Positions 47,097 through 59,608 of a stretch of 64,000 nt of DNA are shown piece after piece. Position 1 is the first letter of the stretch. The number at the start of each line of letters is the position of its first letter. The stretch is taken from the NCBI GenBank assembly GCA_030248195.1, contig JASAND010012488.1, positions 1-64,000 of the forward strand. The letters are read 5' to 3'. This stretch comes from Trissonchulus latispiculum. Lineage: Eukaryota; Nematoda; Enoplea; Enoplida; Ironidae. The notes beneath the pieces are model-generated. The model saw only the letters and a list, made by a program, of their open reading frames with translations, ran no database searches and had not been told where the DNA came from. A program made the translations under genes and the position numbers.

Positions 47097-48710
47097 GCTC
47101 TGAGAGTGTTTTCTAAGTGGGAGAAGAAGTTGACGGAGGATTAGGTTTGCTTTGGGTCCAGCTGCTCGCGGAGCCGGTAGCGGAATCAGGCTGGCCTATT
47201 GCTATAGCCTACAACTGTTGCGTTCAGTCACGGACGGGCTGTCTATGTAAGCCTCGACTCACTTTCACCATATTTACTTCATTCATGTGACTATTTTGTA
47301 TGTTCCTTTTCCTGCTTGGAAAACATAAGACTTTGCAACGTAATGGATTATTCATTTAGAGCGTTTCTGCTTGTTTGGATATCTCAGCTATTATTTCCTT
47401 TTTTTAGATATTAATGGTTGTGAAAGCACGCGCCTATAAGATGGAATGAATAATTTCTAAAAACCAGATGGTGCTTTTGGGATTTCTCGACTTTTTGAAA
47501 TCAAAGGAAACAGCCTTACCCTCTAAGGAGCTCATGGACTCTGTCTGGACCAACTTTCAGTTTCTATTTAAATGTCAGCCAGTAATTAATAACCCTGCCG
47601 ATTAAGTGGACACTATTTCAACAGGAAACCAGTGCTCATAACTGAAAGGTTCTCACTTATTCTGTTTGCTTACACCGTTTCTACCTTCTCTCATACCCTT
47701 TCTGAGTTTCACTTAACCGTAGCAAGGTTAGCTTTCAACTGGAATTTGTAGTAAATTTAGTGGGGCATGGATCATTCATAAGCTGATGTTTTTCTATGGA
47801 TACGTCTGTAATGTAACTACAGCTGGGGCCAGTCTCATAAAATATCTTTTCAAGTCTAGAAATAGTCTAGGTAAAATACGCTGAAAGTTTTCAAGACCTG
47901 CAGCTTGCGTCATAAGTCAAACAGAAAAAGTTCTCTGCTTCTCAAGTCCGAATCTCTGGTCGATTTCAACTCGATTGCCAGTTTAAGACCTACAGCAAGA
48001 CCTGGCTTGAGCCCGGGAAGCTATAGAATATCTCTGCACTAAGAAATTATAACCACAAAAATCACCGCAGAAATAATTACGTATCTGTGCTGCGCTTATT
48101 CGGCAACTTGTGGAATCCAACACTCGACAATCGTCTTCCAGGCCCAAACCCTTATTACAATTATTGTAGGTAGAACAAGAACATGTAGAACACAGAATGT
48201 AGTAACTTCGCTTTAAGCATTCATTTCCACAGATTTTGCGTCTCGATTCATCAGGTTTGCAAAGGGATCAGCAAACGTTCTAGTCCGGAACACGTTTTGC
48301 TTAGCAACGAGTAACCAAATCATAAGACAACTGGAGAACGTTTTGTCTCACCTAGTCCGAGAATTCACTGGTAGTTGTAAATAGCTGTTCTGGCTCACGT
48401 GGCATACTTGAATATACCTATTTGTCTCAGAAATGAATAAAGAATTTATAGCACATGCCACAGGTCTTTGTTAGACCATGAAGCAGTTTGGGCGATATTT
48501 GTAATTGTTTATTTTTTGGCTTTTATTTCCCCATTCTGCTGCGGCTAGTGCGTATAAACTCCATACATTAACATAAGGTCGGGTGTTTGAGGAAGTTTAT
48601 GCTATGAACATCAAGTCACAGGGTATTCAAAATCAATTGCACAGTAGCAGCGATGAAAACTTAATTGAATTGTTAACCGTAACTAATTAAAAAGGAAAGT
48701 TGTCTGTTCA

Positions 48711-49456
48711 CACTCTTAGAAATGTTCCAGTAGAAACTACAGGAATCACTTTTGTAGATGATAAATACAAAAGCTTTTGTAGAAAATACTGGTTAACTCT
48801 TGTAATTTCTACTGGTCGTCCTTGGTAGTATTTACCGGATATACTTTGGTAGAATGGATTACAAGTTAGACTAGTATTCAATAAATAGAACCTGTAGTTT
48901 CGCTGGTTTACAGGTTTGCTCTACAGGAAAGTACTCGATACGCTGATAACGCAAACTGCGTATATAAGGGCGACAGTGGTCATAATTTTTGAAGACTGAA
49001 ATTTTCTAAATATTTTCAAATTTTCAGTCTTCCAACACCCCGTGGGTAATTTTTTTGTAACGGCCGCTCCTTGCCGAAAATATTTTGGAAGCGGCCGACC
49101 CCCCGCCCGCACCTGCCCCCGTTTTTCATTAACAGGTCGCTCCAGTAAAATTTACAGGGTTTGTCTTGTAAAAACTACAGGTTTGGTATCTGATTTAGGA
49201 TTGTCAAAAAGTCGAACAAAACTACAGGTTTCTTTAGTATTTTCTGCAGGAAACTCCTGTAATAAAAACTACAGGTTTCATTAGTATTTTCTACAGGCAA
49301 TTCCTGTAAATTTTACTATTCGAGAAGCCGGTAAAAATACAAAAGTTACTTTTGTGGAAAATACAGGAAGCTCCGCTAGTGACTGACCGCACAGGAGCAC
49401 TTTTGTAGAAAACTACAAGAATTCCTGTAGTTTCTACAGGAGTCTTTTTAAGAGTG
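48711..49456. mobile_element. TIR element with CTACAGGA/TCCTGTAG repeats
   Basis: Left end CACTCTTAGAAATGTTCCAG mirrors the right end (tctttttaagagtg), and the mirror continues through TAGAAACTACAGGAAT. More than fifteen CTACAGG or CCTGTAG motifs are scattered near both ends. A small AT-rich palindrome (gaagactgaaatttt) and a GC patch lie in the middle. No clear target duplication. 47105-48710 before it shows no recognisable gene. Confidence 0.7.
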
Positions 49457-49572
49457 CAGAAAAGATTTTAATAGGGTTTGCAATAATGCAAAATAATGTA
49501 AAATAATAAAATAATGTAACATAAAATAATGTAAAATTTGAGCAGTGTTTGCAGATTTACGGAGAAGGCGTT

Positions 49573-49914
49573 ATGCATCAAGTATTGCAGTCATTGTTAT
49601 ACCTGGTAACGATCTGGTTTATTTCCACAGACCTGGTTTGCGGCAATGAGCAGACATTTGGCTTAATCTTCAGTGGACTGGTCCCTGTAAAAGATGCTGT
49701 TTATCGGTCCCGTCGATTAGATCCATTAACAACATTGCTAAGGAAGGAATCCCTGAGGGAAATCCAGTTTCCACTGAAACGAAAATCTCGTCCTGAACTA
49801 CTGCTGGCAGCTGGACAAGGATTAGGTACAGTTTTTAGCTTCATCGAACCTGGTCTGTTTGCTTTCAGAAGTTGTATGATGCCAACAAATGTAGCGATGC
49901 ACAGAATTAAATAA
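49573..49914 (+). CDS. Small secreted protein of unknown family
   Basis: From ATG 49573 it encodes 113 aa. Residues 1-25 form a signal peptide (hydrophobic 'LLYLVTIWFISTDLVC'), and the mature part has several basic pairs (RSRR, LRK, KRKSR) that could be processing sites. An acceptor TTTGCAG ends 18 nt upstream of the ATG, as expected for cis- or trans-splicing. AATAAA at 49910-49915 overlaps the stop codon. A single cysteine pair is at most possible in the mature chain. No family recognised; a secreted peptide precursor is inference. Confidence 0.55.
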   Translation: MHQVLQSLLYLVTIWFISTDLVCGNEQTFGLIFSGLVPVKDAVYRSRRLDPLTTLLRKESLREIQFPLKRKSRPELLLAAGQGLGTVFSFIEPGLFAFRSCMMPTNVAMHRIK

Positions 49915-51663
49915 AATTATTGAACCTCCCGTTACGCACTGGTTTCTTACTGCGCCACAAGTGGAGGATCATGTCAAGTCTAGAGCTTGAACAAAAAATA
50001 AGCTCTAGCACTGTATTTCAAATATCCCTCCTGGGCAATTTACCGAGATTGTCAAGGGGTGGCCGCCTGCTTGGTGGAGCTACCATAGCGACAGAACCTC
50101 CATTACGGTGGACGTAATGGACGTACTGATAGCCTTGTAGAACACCTCGGGTAACTGCTAAGGCGATTATTCAGTGTCAGCACCCCCCTTCCCTCAAAAA
50201 TGCATATGTTCTAAGCTGGCACTACCCCTAACCGGAGCACCGACTGGGGTGGGGTGGCTGTAAAAAATAAAATTATTCTTTAATCATTAATTTGGTACCT
50301 TTACATAGGGACGGTTTATTAGAGTTTAGCGCTTAGCTTTGTTAATTTAAGAAAATGGAACATAAATTAAGACCTTCTGGCAACGCATTTCACAGTATAA
50401 GATGTAAATAGTTGAAATAGCTTTTTAGCCGAATCTATATTTATTAATGGTGCAAACTTACGTTAATCATAGATTCTCAAACTAAACATTTTAAACTCAA
50501 AATGCTGCCAGCTGTATTTACTGATTACGCTATAATGCCACGGAAGTTAAACGTAGACGTGTTGTCAGTTACCTTGTTTGCGACTAAAAGGTAAATTGAT
50601 CATTTGTTTATTTTCAGGTGTTTTCCGACCTCATATGACTTACCTTGGAAAATGAGACTGGATAAATTTCATTCCAAGTTCCCTTTGATACTATATATTT
50701 GAACATGATATTTGAACTTCTGTTCTCATAGAAACTTTTAACTGTAATCCTGTTCTGTCTGATGATATTATAAACCAATGTGTTACGGCTGTAACTGTTA
50801 TACCTCCAAGTTTTAGCTTTTAAACCCAGGTTGAGATTTCATTGACGTCACACAACCTAGAAAGCTGACTGAGAGTACTCATTTCCAACGGTTTCAACAA
50901 AGCACAACTCCAGAATAATTAATTTTGTCATCTCTGATCTGGTTAGACGAAGGAAATTGTTAAGCTTGTCTGGAGTGAGGGCATTTGTATCTTAATCCAG
51001 ATTTATATAGACGATCTTTGTCATTTTTGCTCTAACTCGTTTTTGGTTCATTAAATTTCTTAATAAATTCTGGTTCATTTATTTAATCTCAGTATCAGCT
51101 GTTTGTATGCCTTCTCAACCAAAGACTAAGCTAGCTTCGTTTGTAGTGAACGTTAGTTGCTAAATATTTTGCAGTTAACACATAACTTGGAAGAAAGGAA
51201 ATACAAAATGTGTAAGGTTATTTAATTTTCATAAGAGTTCCCATGTGGTCGTCTCTAACACCGAGCATATCCTAAATGCATTGAAGGTGTTCTTATGAAT
51301 TTTTTATTTCTTTCAGTTCAGGTTGAAAATCAAACTTCTGTTAGCAACCACCTAAACTGAACTGACTTCATTCTACAGTTGGCATGATGTTTATTTGAAG
51401 TCTCCATTGTCCCGGTTCGTTTCATTACATGACTGTGTCCACATGCTATTCAGCTGTCTTTCGTCGTTTCGCCAAACTTGAAAAATAAATGAAAACTTTT
51501 TGTTTCTTCTGGCGAGAACAATCACGATTTGGTTAGATTCAATTTGTAAAACTCGGGGTAACAAAATTGCGCTTGCTTTGATACACTAGATTTGGCTATG
51601 CTAATTGTAAGGGCCTCAAGCGAGGGCCCAACGGATACTAAGTTACGAGCAGAAAAATAACCG

Positions 51664-53070
51664 TTAAGGGGGGGGGGCTACGAACGGGTTGGCACAACAT
51701 CGTTGGAGAGAGCTACTTTCACGCCCAACGTTAGCCAACATATCAAAGTAAAAAAGTTTAGGGTGGGCAACAATATATCTCATATACACCGTTTTTGGCA
51801 GGACGCCAAAGTAGAAATTTTGGTGCGAAAAATGGGATTTTTCAAAAAGGGTTTTTCAGCTCTGGTGAATTAAGGGTTCGACCGATTCTGTAACTTTCAG
51901 CCGTAAATGTAAACTGTTACTAGTGCTAAATATTAAAAGTATTCTGGCTTTCGAGCGTTGCTTCCTTCTTTAGTTATAACAGCTCAAAGTTTGAAATTTT
52001 GCAAAAAGTTGCGAGGTGACCGTGCGCCGTTTTCGATCTAATAAAATTGGCAGCCCCTAGCCTACCCCAGCTTTTTACCAGTTATTAGGCTCTAATAGGG
52101 GCATACTGTCTGTGAGTTTCAAGGGCTTTGATTTTCTGGTTAGTGTGCTAGCCAACTTTTCGTTAAGAAATAACCCTTATTTTTAGGCCTGAAAAGCTAG
52201 CTAAGCGCAGTAAAAATGGGGTCAAAAAATTTTTTGTCCCCGATTTTGCCGAAAAGGTGGTTATAGAGGTTATTTGACCTGCTGAATCCGAATATGAAAT
52301 CCGTTTTTCGATATGACGCTTCCTTCGTTCAGTATGTGCTTACAACTGTCTTAGAGCTTTTTGGAGCGATCGCCATCCATACTTCGAGAAATCAATCTAA
52401 CATTTATAAACATTAGAGCGAGGTTTAGTGACATAGCTTTCGGCACATCTTGGTGCACTCACTGGCCTGTAATGTGCAAAGTTTCTGCCGATTCTGCCAC
52501 AGTGCTTTGGAGTAATTGACTCACATCTTCGAAATGGCGCCAAATAACAGCGACAATATCGATAATATAATCCAGCACTGCGAACACAGGGATTAACGAA
52601 ATCACGTCATTCATACCAAAGTTAAGACAGATACTTGGAGTATTAATTGCCGCAAAGTTTGGTTCATTTGGTAAACCACAGCTCATTAGAAGTTAGTTAA
52701 CCTTCACCCGTATAGACCTACAACACCCAATTTTTCGCATTTTGATCGTATCGCACAGAAAAGTAGGAAATGGTCTAGAGATTATTTTACGCGATATCAA
52801 AGCACTATATATCAGAACTAATTCCTGAAAATTTGGGTACTGTGCCTTGCACATAGCGATCAGGGCGAGGCGAAGTTTGTGTACGTGTCATGTCGAGCTT
52901 TGGACCGATAACACCAACTTCTGATGGCTCCACAGGACGCTACGTTGTATGGAATTCTTTTAAACTTTAAACTATTTTACACTTAACCTAATACTATTAT
53001 GTGGCAAAAGACTAGCTAGCTTATCCAAAATCGAACTTTTAGTGAAATTCGTAGCCCCCCCCCCCCTTAA
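51664..53070. mobile_element. TTAA-bounded TIR element (1.4 kb)
   Basis: TTAAGGGGGGG...CTACGAA at the left and TTCGTAGCCCCCCC...TTAA at the right, an inverted repeat of about 20 bp bounded by TTAA. The interior carries one 75-codon minus-strand ORF (52459-52686) without recognisable motifs. The TTAA boundary recalls piggyBac-type targets; the G-rich TIR also allows PIF/Harbinger. 49920-51663 shows no gene I can support. Confidence 0.65.
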
Positions 53071-53275
53071 ATGGCTGGAAGAAGTTCGATGCCATATCAA
53101 TGTCATGCATTCAAAGTTGTAAGTTTACTGAGCCGACTGGCAGTAATAATCCGAAAAACTACAATCTTACTAACGTCATAGATTTTGCTGATTGTCAGCC
53201 GAATTAAGAAACTCGTTCAGAAATTTTACGGATTTTTTTGCAATTTTGAATGATGTCACTACTTCCTACGGTATT

Positions 53276-53768
53276 TTCTGCCGTCCAAAGCCAAAAAGTC
53301 GTAACTAACATTTTGGCCAAAATGGAGTTACGACCAACTACATATACAAAATTTTATGCTGAATTTAGCTAGCTATGTTAGAACGACGTATCTTCATAGC
53401 ATTTGTAGTAATAAACTTGGCAGAAAAACGTATCTGCAATTATGGATTCCAAGACAAAGCCAGAAAGTCGTATCTGCAATTTAACATTGCACATACGTCT
53501 TTATGGCTTGGGCAACATGTGCTGCAGATAATAGAAATACCCAAGGACTACGTGTGCCAAAAGACGTAACTGCCATACTGCGCCAATTTTGCTTATATTC
53601 ACAAAAATAAATATTCTGATAGATAAATCCAGTCAAATAGTATCATTTTACACAGTGGTTACAAATTCAAATTGATCTGATGAAAAAGTGTAGCACAATT
53701 TACATAAATGGCCATAACAAAAATTAGTAAAAATGTAGTTACGTCTTTTTGGATTTGGACGGCAGATT
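53276..53768. mobile_element. MITE with about 35 bp TIRs
   Basis: The left end TCTGCCGTCCAAAGCCAAAA is mirrored at 53768 (tttttggatttggacggcaga), and the match extends through GTCGTAACTA. Internal 'aagtcgta(t)ctgcaattt' units recur two to three times. TTT at both flanks is uninformative. Non-coding. Confidence 0.75.
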
Positions 53769-54322
53769 TGCTTTGGCCATGTTCACACATTTGAAGATAT
53801 TGGAGAATACCTCGCAGTATTAGAAAGTGAACAAATTCACACGTTTTAAAAACTGAACAATAGTTTAAGCGTTATGATTTCAGCCTTTGTGATCTACTAA
53901 ATACCTTGAATACTGTTTATGATTCTGAATGTGTCCACAATAAACAAACACACTCAAGTTCCTCTAACTTCCGATATATTCCACAATTCAACATCTCTCG
54001 TCCATATCCACATTTTCTATTTATCGACTGTCAATATCCATGATCAAACAAACTTTCAAGTCCTTTCGCTTAGAGGGTTTCCAGTCTTTGAGAATTTTAA
54101 TGACTTGTGAAAACCTGCTTGCCCTACTTACCTAGACTTTCCTCGATCAAGACTACCTAGACTTTCCTAGCTCTTCCCTTGCCTAGGTGTCAGATTGGCT
54201 TGGCTGTGCTATGGTTTTGCGTTTTGCAGTATGTGCCACAACATCAGGTTAACACAATTAACAGAATTTCGTTTGTAAAATGTGCTGGAGAGTTTTCCGA
54301 CGGCATGTTGGCGTTTTGTGGT

Positions 54323-54443
54323 TGCCTGACCTGGTCAAGCTTCGAGTGCTGTGCTTGCTGTGCTTCGAATGCCTGACCTGGTCAAGCTTCGAGTGCTGTG
54401 CTTGCTGTGCTTCGAGTGCCTGACCTGGTCAAGCTTCGAGTGC
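54323..54443. repeat. 47 bp tandem repeat, about 2.5 copies
   Basis: Units start at about 54325, 54372 and 54419 (cctgacctggtcaagcttcg onwards) and are nearly identical. No coding context is evident. The rest of 53769-56870 holds no recognisable gene or element. Confidence 0.9.
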
Positions 54444-57400
54444 TGCATCAGAGAAAAGGCTTTCTAGATTCTAGAAAACGTATTCAACGTCTGACGTTCT
54501 AAGATTAGTTCGTGATGCTGTTTGGGCGTTCCAAGATGATAGATCGTCGGAGTAAATGACGGTTTTGTGACACAGAATTTAGTATGCGGAGTCTAGTCTG
54601 CAATCGGTGAAGTGGAACAAAGCCAGCCCAACTACGAGCCAGCCACATCTCGAAAGTGAGGAATAACATTCAGCTATAAGATGGTTTCCTCCAGACCTCG
54701 GTAGGAACCTCAACAAGTCAGTGTTGAGGTTCCCGCCGAGGTTCAAAACTTCAAAACACTTCAAAACATGAACGAAAGCACTGAGCTCTGAAGACTTTAC
54801 TGAAGATAGCAGTAGCAACGTGCATGTGTGGGTAAAGGGAAGTCATTTTCGGGCGATGCATTAAAAAGAAAAAATACAGTTAGGCATTAAGGTTAAGCAG
54901 GTTTCTGAGAGATAGCAGAAAAGGTAATAAGACGTAAGCACATAAACAACGCAGGCTTTCAAGAATTTTTGGTTAAAAGCTGCAGTAAATTGCAAAGGTG
55001 GTTTGGTTAACTTTGTTCAATCGCGGAACTACCTTGATATAATATGATTATCCATTTTTCTGACAGTTATGAATTCTTTGAATACGCAGAGATTCCTTAC
55101 TGACACAGAACATACATTCCTATTACGAAGGCAAATTCACTTTATAGTTTCAATCCAACCCTATTCTCTTGCGTGTGCCTCGTTGAAATCTGTGTAAAGA
55201 ATTACATTATTTTTTGCGCCTACACATAGATTGACTTAAAGTTCAGTCAGAAACCTCAACAGTTTTACGTGCATTTCAATCTGACCACTTAACTGAGTTT
55301 AATGTTTTCCTTAACGGAACTTCTATAATGTTACAAACTAAAGGAGAGTATCTTTTTTCAGTAACTATTTAGAATTTCTACCTCTGCCTTTTAATTTGGG
55401 ATTCACGAATTCATAAGTGCGTGATTGTCATGTTTTGAACTGTTCTAGCATTCATCTTTGTATCCCTCTTGACTCCTATCCTTCCCACGGTCACGTAAGC
55501 ACAAATTAACACCACATTAGTTTTCCATTTCTTTCATCTAAGACACCAAATCATGCGATAATCATCGAAAATTGTTTTGTCTTTGTTTAAGCAGCCCACT
55601 CAGTAATTGTCATAGAAAGAACACTTGGCTTAAATGATAATTTCTCTGTCACGATTAAGAAAGGTAGTTGGTTGGTGGTTGGTTGATGGTTGTAATTTAA
55701 ATTCCCAATTTAAATTACGAAGCAATCTAAAGCTTGGAAGAAGTCGGGTTGTTTTCGTTCTGGTAGAGAAACTAACTCTGTGATAAGCGAAGTGAATTTG
55801 TCTTCAAGCATTTGTATATTTCAAATCTAATGAGTTAGTTAAAGTGCAAACTGCAAAGTATTGGTTCATCCTGCCCTAGTATTCATGCAAATGACAGTCA
55901 GTAATGTAATTCCGAATGACGTTAGTATAAAGTTAGTCTAAAGTCAGTATATATATATATAGTCTGTATTCAGTAATGCCAATTTTGTTTCCTTCAATTT
56001 GAAAGAGTGAAAACAATCCGAGCACCAGTTTTGCTTAGCTTCTCTGATAAAGTTTAAGAGGAGACTGTTAATACGAGGATCCTTTATACGATGATATGAA
56101 TATTTGAGCCGCTACCAGCATGTCGCTGCTGTTCTGTTCGACCTCGATTGCTTGTTAGAGGGAGGAAAACCTCGTACAGAAAGGACATGCTACGAAATTG
56201 AATGAAGAATGGTTAATAGCGTAGGACAAGACAATCTGGCATAAGAAAGCTTATAAAAATAGCAAACTCTGAGCAAGAAAACGATTCCAAAACCTAATGC
56301 AGATACCGTTGAGAGAATGTGCGCCCTACTGAAATTAGAGCAAATGACAGTTGTTTGGAAATCCAATTTTAGCTAGGTTAATGCTTTATACGGGTTCCGG
56401 TAAGACATTCAGCGCCGTGGTATTTATTAACAGCAGTCCGCGCACCAACGTCAATGATTTTTGGGAGTTTGGAGCGGTTTAAAGGTTCGGCGTTGCGAGC
56501 TATACCATGGACGCGGTATCCGTCAAATTTTTGATGTGGGGAAAGCATTGCGTCGTGGTTTCAAAAAAGCAGCGGTCCGGTTTCGTCACGTATCGGCCAG
56601 CAGTTGAAATTCCTTTGTGCTGAGGGCTGTTGATATAGAAACCAGAGTAAGCAGTCTGTTCAAGAGTGGGTTTACAGGTTCATTCGTCAGAAATGAATAA
56701 ACGAATCACTTGAACAGGTGCCTCCCAGAAATGGGCTCAGACAAAAGGCAAAATTAAAATTACTAAAACTCTTCAATTTCGGGGGATAACACATGTAGAA
56801 TGAATCGTAGAAGTGAAAAGTGGGCAGAAACTATGACAAACAACATCAATGGAAACTACTAGATAAATGGATTAGGTCCCACTTTAGGACCAGTCTCACT
56901 TTAGCACCTCCTTAAAAAAGAAGGTCATTAAGGTCACATAAAGGTTCATTCCCACTTTAGCACCTTCATGACATGGATTACTGTAGATTTTTTCTCTTTA
57001 AATGGAAAATACACTTCAAAACGCTACAATTATAGACTATCGTAAAAATCATTCTCATCTAATTTCAACTATTTTTTCCATAATTTATTTTGCATAATTT
57101 TTAATTTAAATTCTGTTTAAATTAAGAGTCAGTGCTATTTGCAGCATTACCTACAATTAGTGTTTTTTGGGCTGACCCCTCCACGTTTACTTGAATCGGC
57201 GTACTAGAGCTGACGATTATTTAAACATTCTATTAGCCTTCAAATTGGCAACTGCGAACTAACAAACGTTCAAACAAACAAATAAACAAACAGAAACAAT
57301 TATGACTGTTTCAATGTTTTTCATGTAATTTTTGTAAATTAGTTGATTAAATTTGCTACCTTTAATTTATACACTACATTCTAACCTACGAAATTCCCAA

Positions 57401-57555
57401 TCACAAGTACGCTTAAATTTTAATATTTCTAATCATTTCTATATTGTCTAAATTTCCTTGCAGTACTTTCAGAAGGAAAATTCTAGTAAGTTGTCATAAA
57501 ATTGTCTTAATCATTTACTGTACATATGCTTACTCATAATACATTTAAGGGTTAC

Positions 57556-59608
57556 TGTAGTGACTGAAACTGACATGTGAATCTGCTATCGCAAAGGTTA
57601 AAGAGAAGCTTACAAGTTTGCCGCTATTGGTCCACTTCGATCCCAACAAAGCCATTGGATTGTCATGTGATGCTTCTAAAGTTGGAATCGGTGCTGTACT
57701 GTTCCACATTGACAAAGAATCAAAAGAAAGGCCAATAGCATTTGCCTCACGATCGCTCAATGCTGCTGAAAAGAATTATTCTCAAATTGAAAAAGAAGCT
57801 CTAGCGATCATTTTTGGGCTTGGAAAATTTCAACAATACCTATATGGCAACAGATTTACCCTAATAACAGACCACCAACCTCTGCTGAAGATTTTTGGCC
57901 CAAAATCTGGTCTGCCAGCTGTTGCTGTCAGCCGGCTTCAGAGGTGGTCAGTAATTCTGTCAGCCTACAACTACCAAATTCGCTACAGAACATCTAAAAA
58001 GAATGCAAATGCTGATTTCCTGTCGCGTTTTCCACTTCCTTTTGAAAATGCCACGAAGACTGAAACTGCAGTCGCTCATTGCGTCAGAAGTATGCAACAG
58101 GAAACGATTAACTTCTTAGATTCTGCTGCGCTGACGCTAAGCGACGTGAAAGAAGAAACGGAAAAAGATGCCCTACTGAAAACAGTTTTGGACTACGTGC
58201 GAACTAACCGATGGTGTGACAAAGAAAACCGTCAACTTCAACCGTTTTGGCATATCAGACATCAGTTATCAGAGGAAAATGGTTGCCTTTTTTGGGGACT
58301 ACGAGCTATAATTCCGTCTGAGCTGAGAAGTCGCGTCATCTCGGAATTACACCAAGCTCATTCAGGCATTACAAAAATGAAATCTAATGCCCGGAAGTTT
58401 GTTTGGTGGCCGGGACTAGGAAGAGACATTGAAGAAGTTGGTTCAAGCTGTCAAGTCTGTAATAAATATAGTCAAGATCCGCCCGCTGTCCCATTGACAC
58501 CTTGGAAGCTACCGACTTCAAAATGGGAGCGACTACACCTTGATTTCGCCGGACCCTTCCTAAACCAAATGTGGTTCATACTAATTGATGCCTATTCAAA
58601 GTGGATTGAAGTTTGGCCAATGAAGCATGCCACCAGTTCAGCTACTATTAATGCTCTTCGACATATCTTTTCCAGGTTCGGTTTGCCTGTTAACCTGGTT
58701 TCTGACAACGGAGCTTGTTTCACTTCTGAGGACTTTGAAACATTCTGCAAGAATAATGGAATCAAGCACATACTAACACCCCCGTATCATCCAAAATCAA
58801 ATGGAGCCGCGGAACGCAGCGTTCGGACTTTCAAAGAAAGCATGAAGACGACATTGGAAACATCCAAAGATGTTGAGTCCGCACTATCCAAATTCTTGTT
58901 TTCCTACAGAAACACTCCTCACGCATCTACAGGAAAGACTCCTTCAGAATTGCTGCTGGGTGGACCTGTTCGTACTCGGCTAGACCTACTTCAAAAGCTC
59001 AGGAAGAAAGACATCTCTGAAGACGGCGTCGTTCTACAAAAAAGAGAGAAAGAGAGGGATCGTCAGAAACGTAATCACGACAAGAAAGCTAAACAACGGA
59101 ATTATTCGGTGGGTCAGAAAGTTTGGGTCCGCAACTACAAAAATGACAAATGGATTCCAGGAACGGTGATAAAAGTTTTGTCCTCTGTTATGTACGAGGT
59201 GTCCGTCATCGGTAGAATCCATCGTCGCCATGCCGATCAATTAAGGAAGCGATCTGATAAAGCCGCAGCGGAATACTCACATGATTCCACCGACATAAGT
59301 TGGTCATTTCCATCTGCACCACCTGAACGTAGAGTAGAAGATCAACAACTATACCAAGAAGTACGTCGTCCAGAGGAACAACAGATTCCATTACAAAGAG
59401 ATGTACCAAATGACAACAGACGATATCCTACGCGTAATCGTCAGAAGCCGCTGATCTTTGATCCTAAGTCAGGAGAGTTTTGGCGGCCACAGTAACAACT
59501 TAAGGGAGAAGAAGAGTAGTGACTGAAACTGACATAGAAGTTTATAAAAGCTAATCTTTGATAACATCCGTTACTGTCTATTAAGTATAAAGTAGTTAGC
59601 AAGTGCTA
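57556..59608 (+). mobile_element. Ty3/gypsy-type deletion derivative with 94 bp 3' LTR
   Basis: The 5' end TGTAGTGACTGAAACTGACA (57556) matches the 3' LTR start at 59515. The 3' LTR ends ...GTGCTA at 59608. A perfect 5 bp target duplication GTTAC lies at 57551-57555 and 59609-59613. After only about 21 bases of 5' LTR the sequence jumps straight into the RT-connection/RNase H region, so most of the 5' LTR, gag, protease and RT are gone. A purine tract (aagggagaagaagag) precedes the 3' LTR. LTR size and TG...CTA ends match the element at 17049. Confidence 0.88.
57579..59495 (+). CDS. Partial gypsy pol: RNase H, integrase (open frame)
   Basis: Open for over 630 codons to the stop at 59495, without an ATG at its true start because the upstream part is deleted. 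Order: RNase H ('LSCDASKVGIGAVL', 'NYSQIEKEALAIIFGL', 'LITDHQPLLKIF', 'NANADFLSRFPLP'); H2C2 zinc-binding ('HQAHSGITKMKSNARKFVWW', CQVC); integrase core ('LDFAGPFLNQMWFILIDAYS', 'LVSDNGACFTSEDFE', 'AAERSVRTFKE'), giving D, D, E; the tail with 'VWVRNYKNDKWIPGTVIKV' and 'RRHADQLRKR'; and 'RRYPTRNRQKP'. Catalytic residues look intact. This is the best-preserved pol in the window, although it lacks RT. Confidence 0.93.
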   Translation, partial: ESAIAKVKEKLTSLPLLVHFDPNKAIGLSCDASKVGIGAVLFHIDKESKERPIAFASRSLNAAEKNYSQIEKEALAIIFGLGKFQQYLYGNRFTLITDHQPLLKIFGPKSGLPAVAVSRLQRWSVILSAYNYQIRYRTSKKNANADFLSRFPLPFENATKTETAVAHCVRSMQQETINFLDSAALTLSDVKEETEKDALLKTVLDYVRTNRWCDKENRQLQPFWHIRHQLSEENGCLFWGLRAIIPSELRSRVISELHQAHSGITKMKSNARKFVWWPGLGRDIEEVGSSCQVCNKYSQDPPAVPLTPWKLPTSKWERLHLDFAGPFLNQMWFILIDAYSKWIEVWPMKHATSSATINALRHIFSRFGLPVNLVSDNGACFTSEDFETFCKNNGIKHILTPPYHPKSNGAAERSVRTFKESMKTTLETSKDVESALSKFLFSYRNTPHASTGKTPSELLLGGPVRTRLDLLQKLRKKDISEDGVVLQKREKERDRQKRNHDKKAKQRNYSVGQKVWVRNYKNDKWIPGTVIKVLSSVMYEVSVIGRIHRRHADQLRKRSDKAAAEYSHDSTDISWSFPSAPPERRVEDQQLYQEVRRPEEQQIPLQRDVPNDNRRYPTRNRQKPLIFDPKSGEFWRPQ

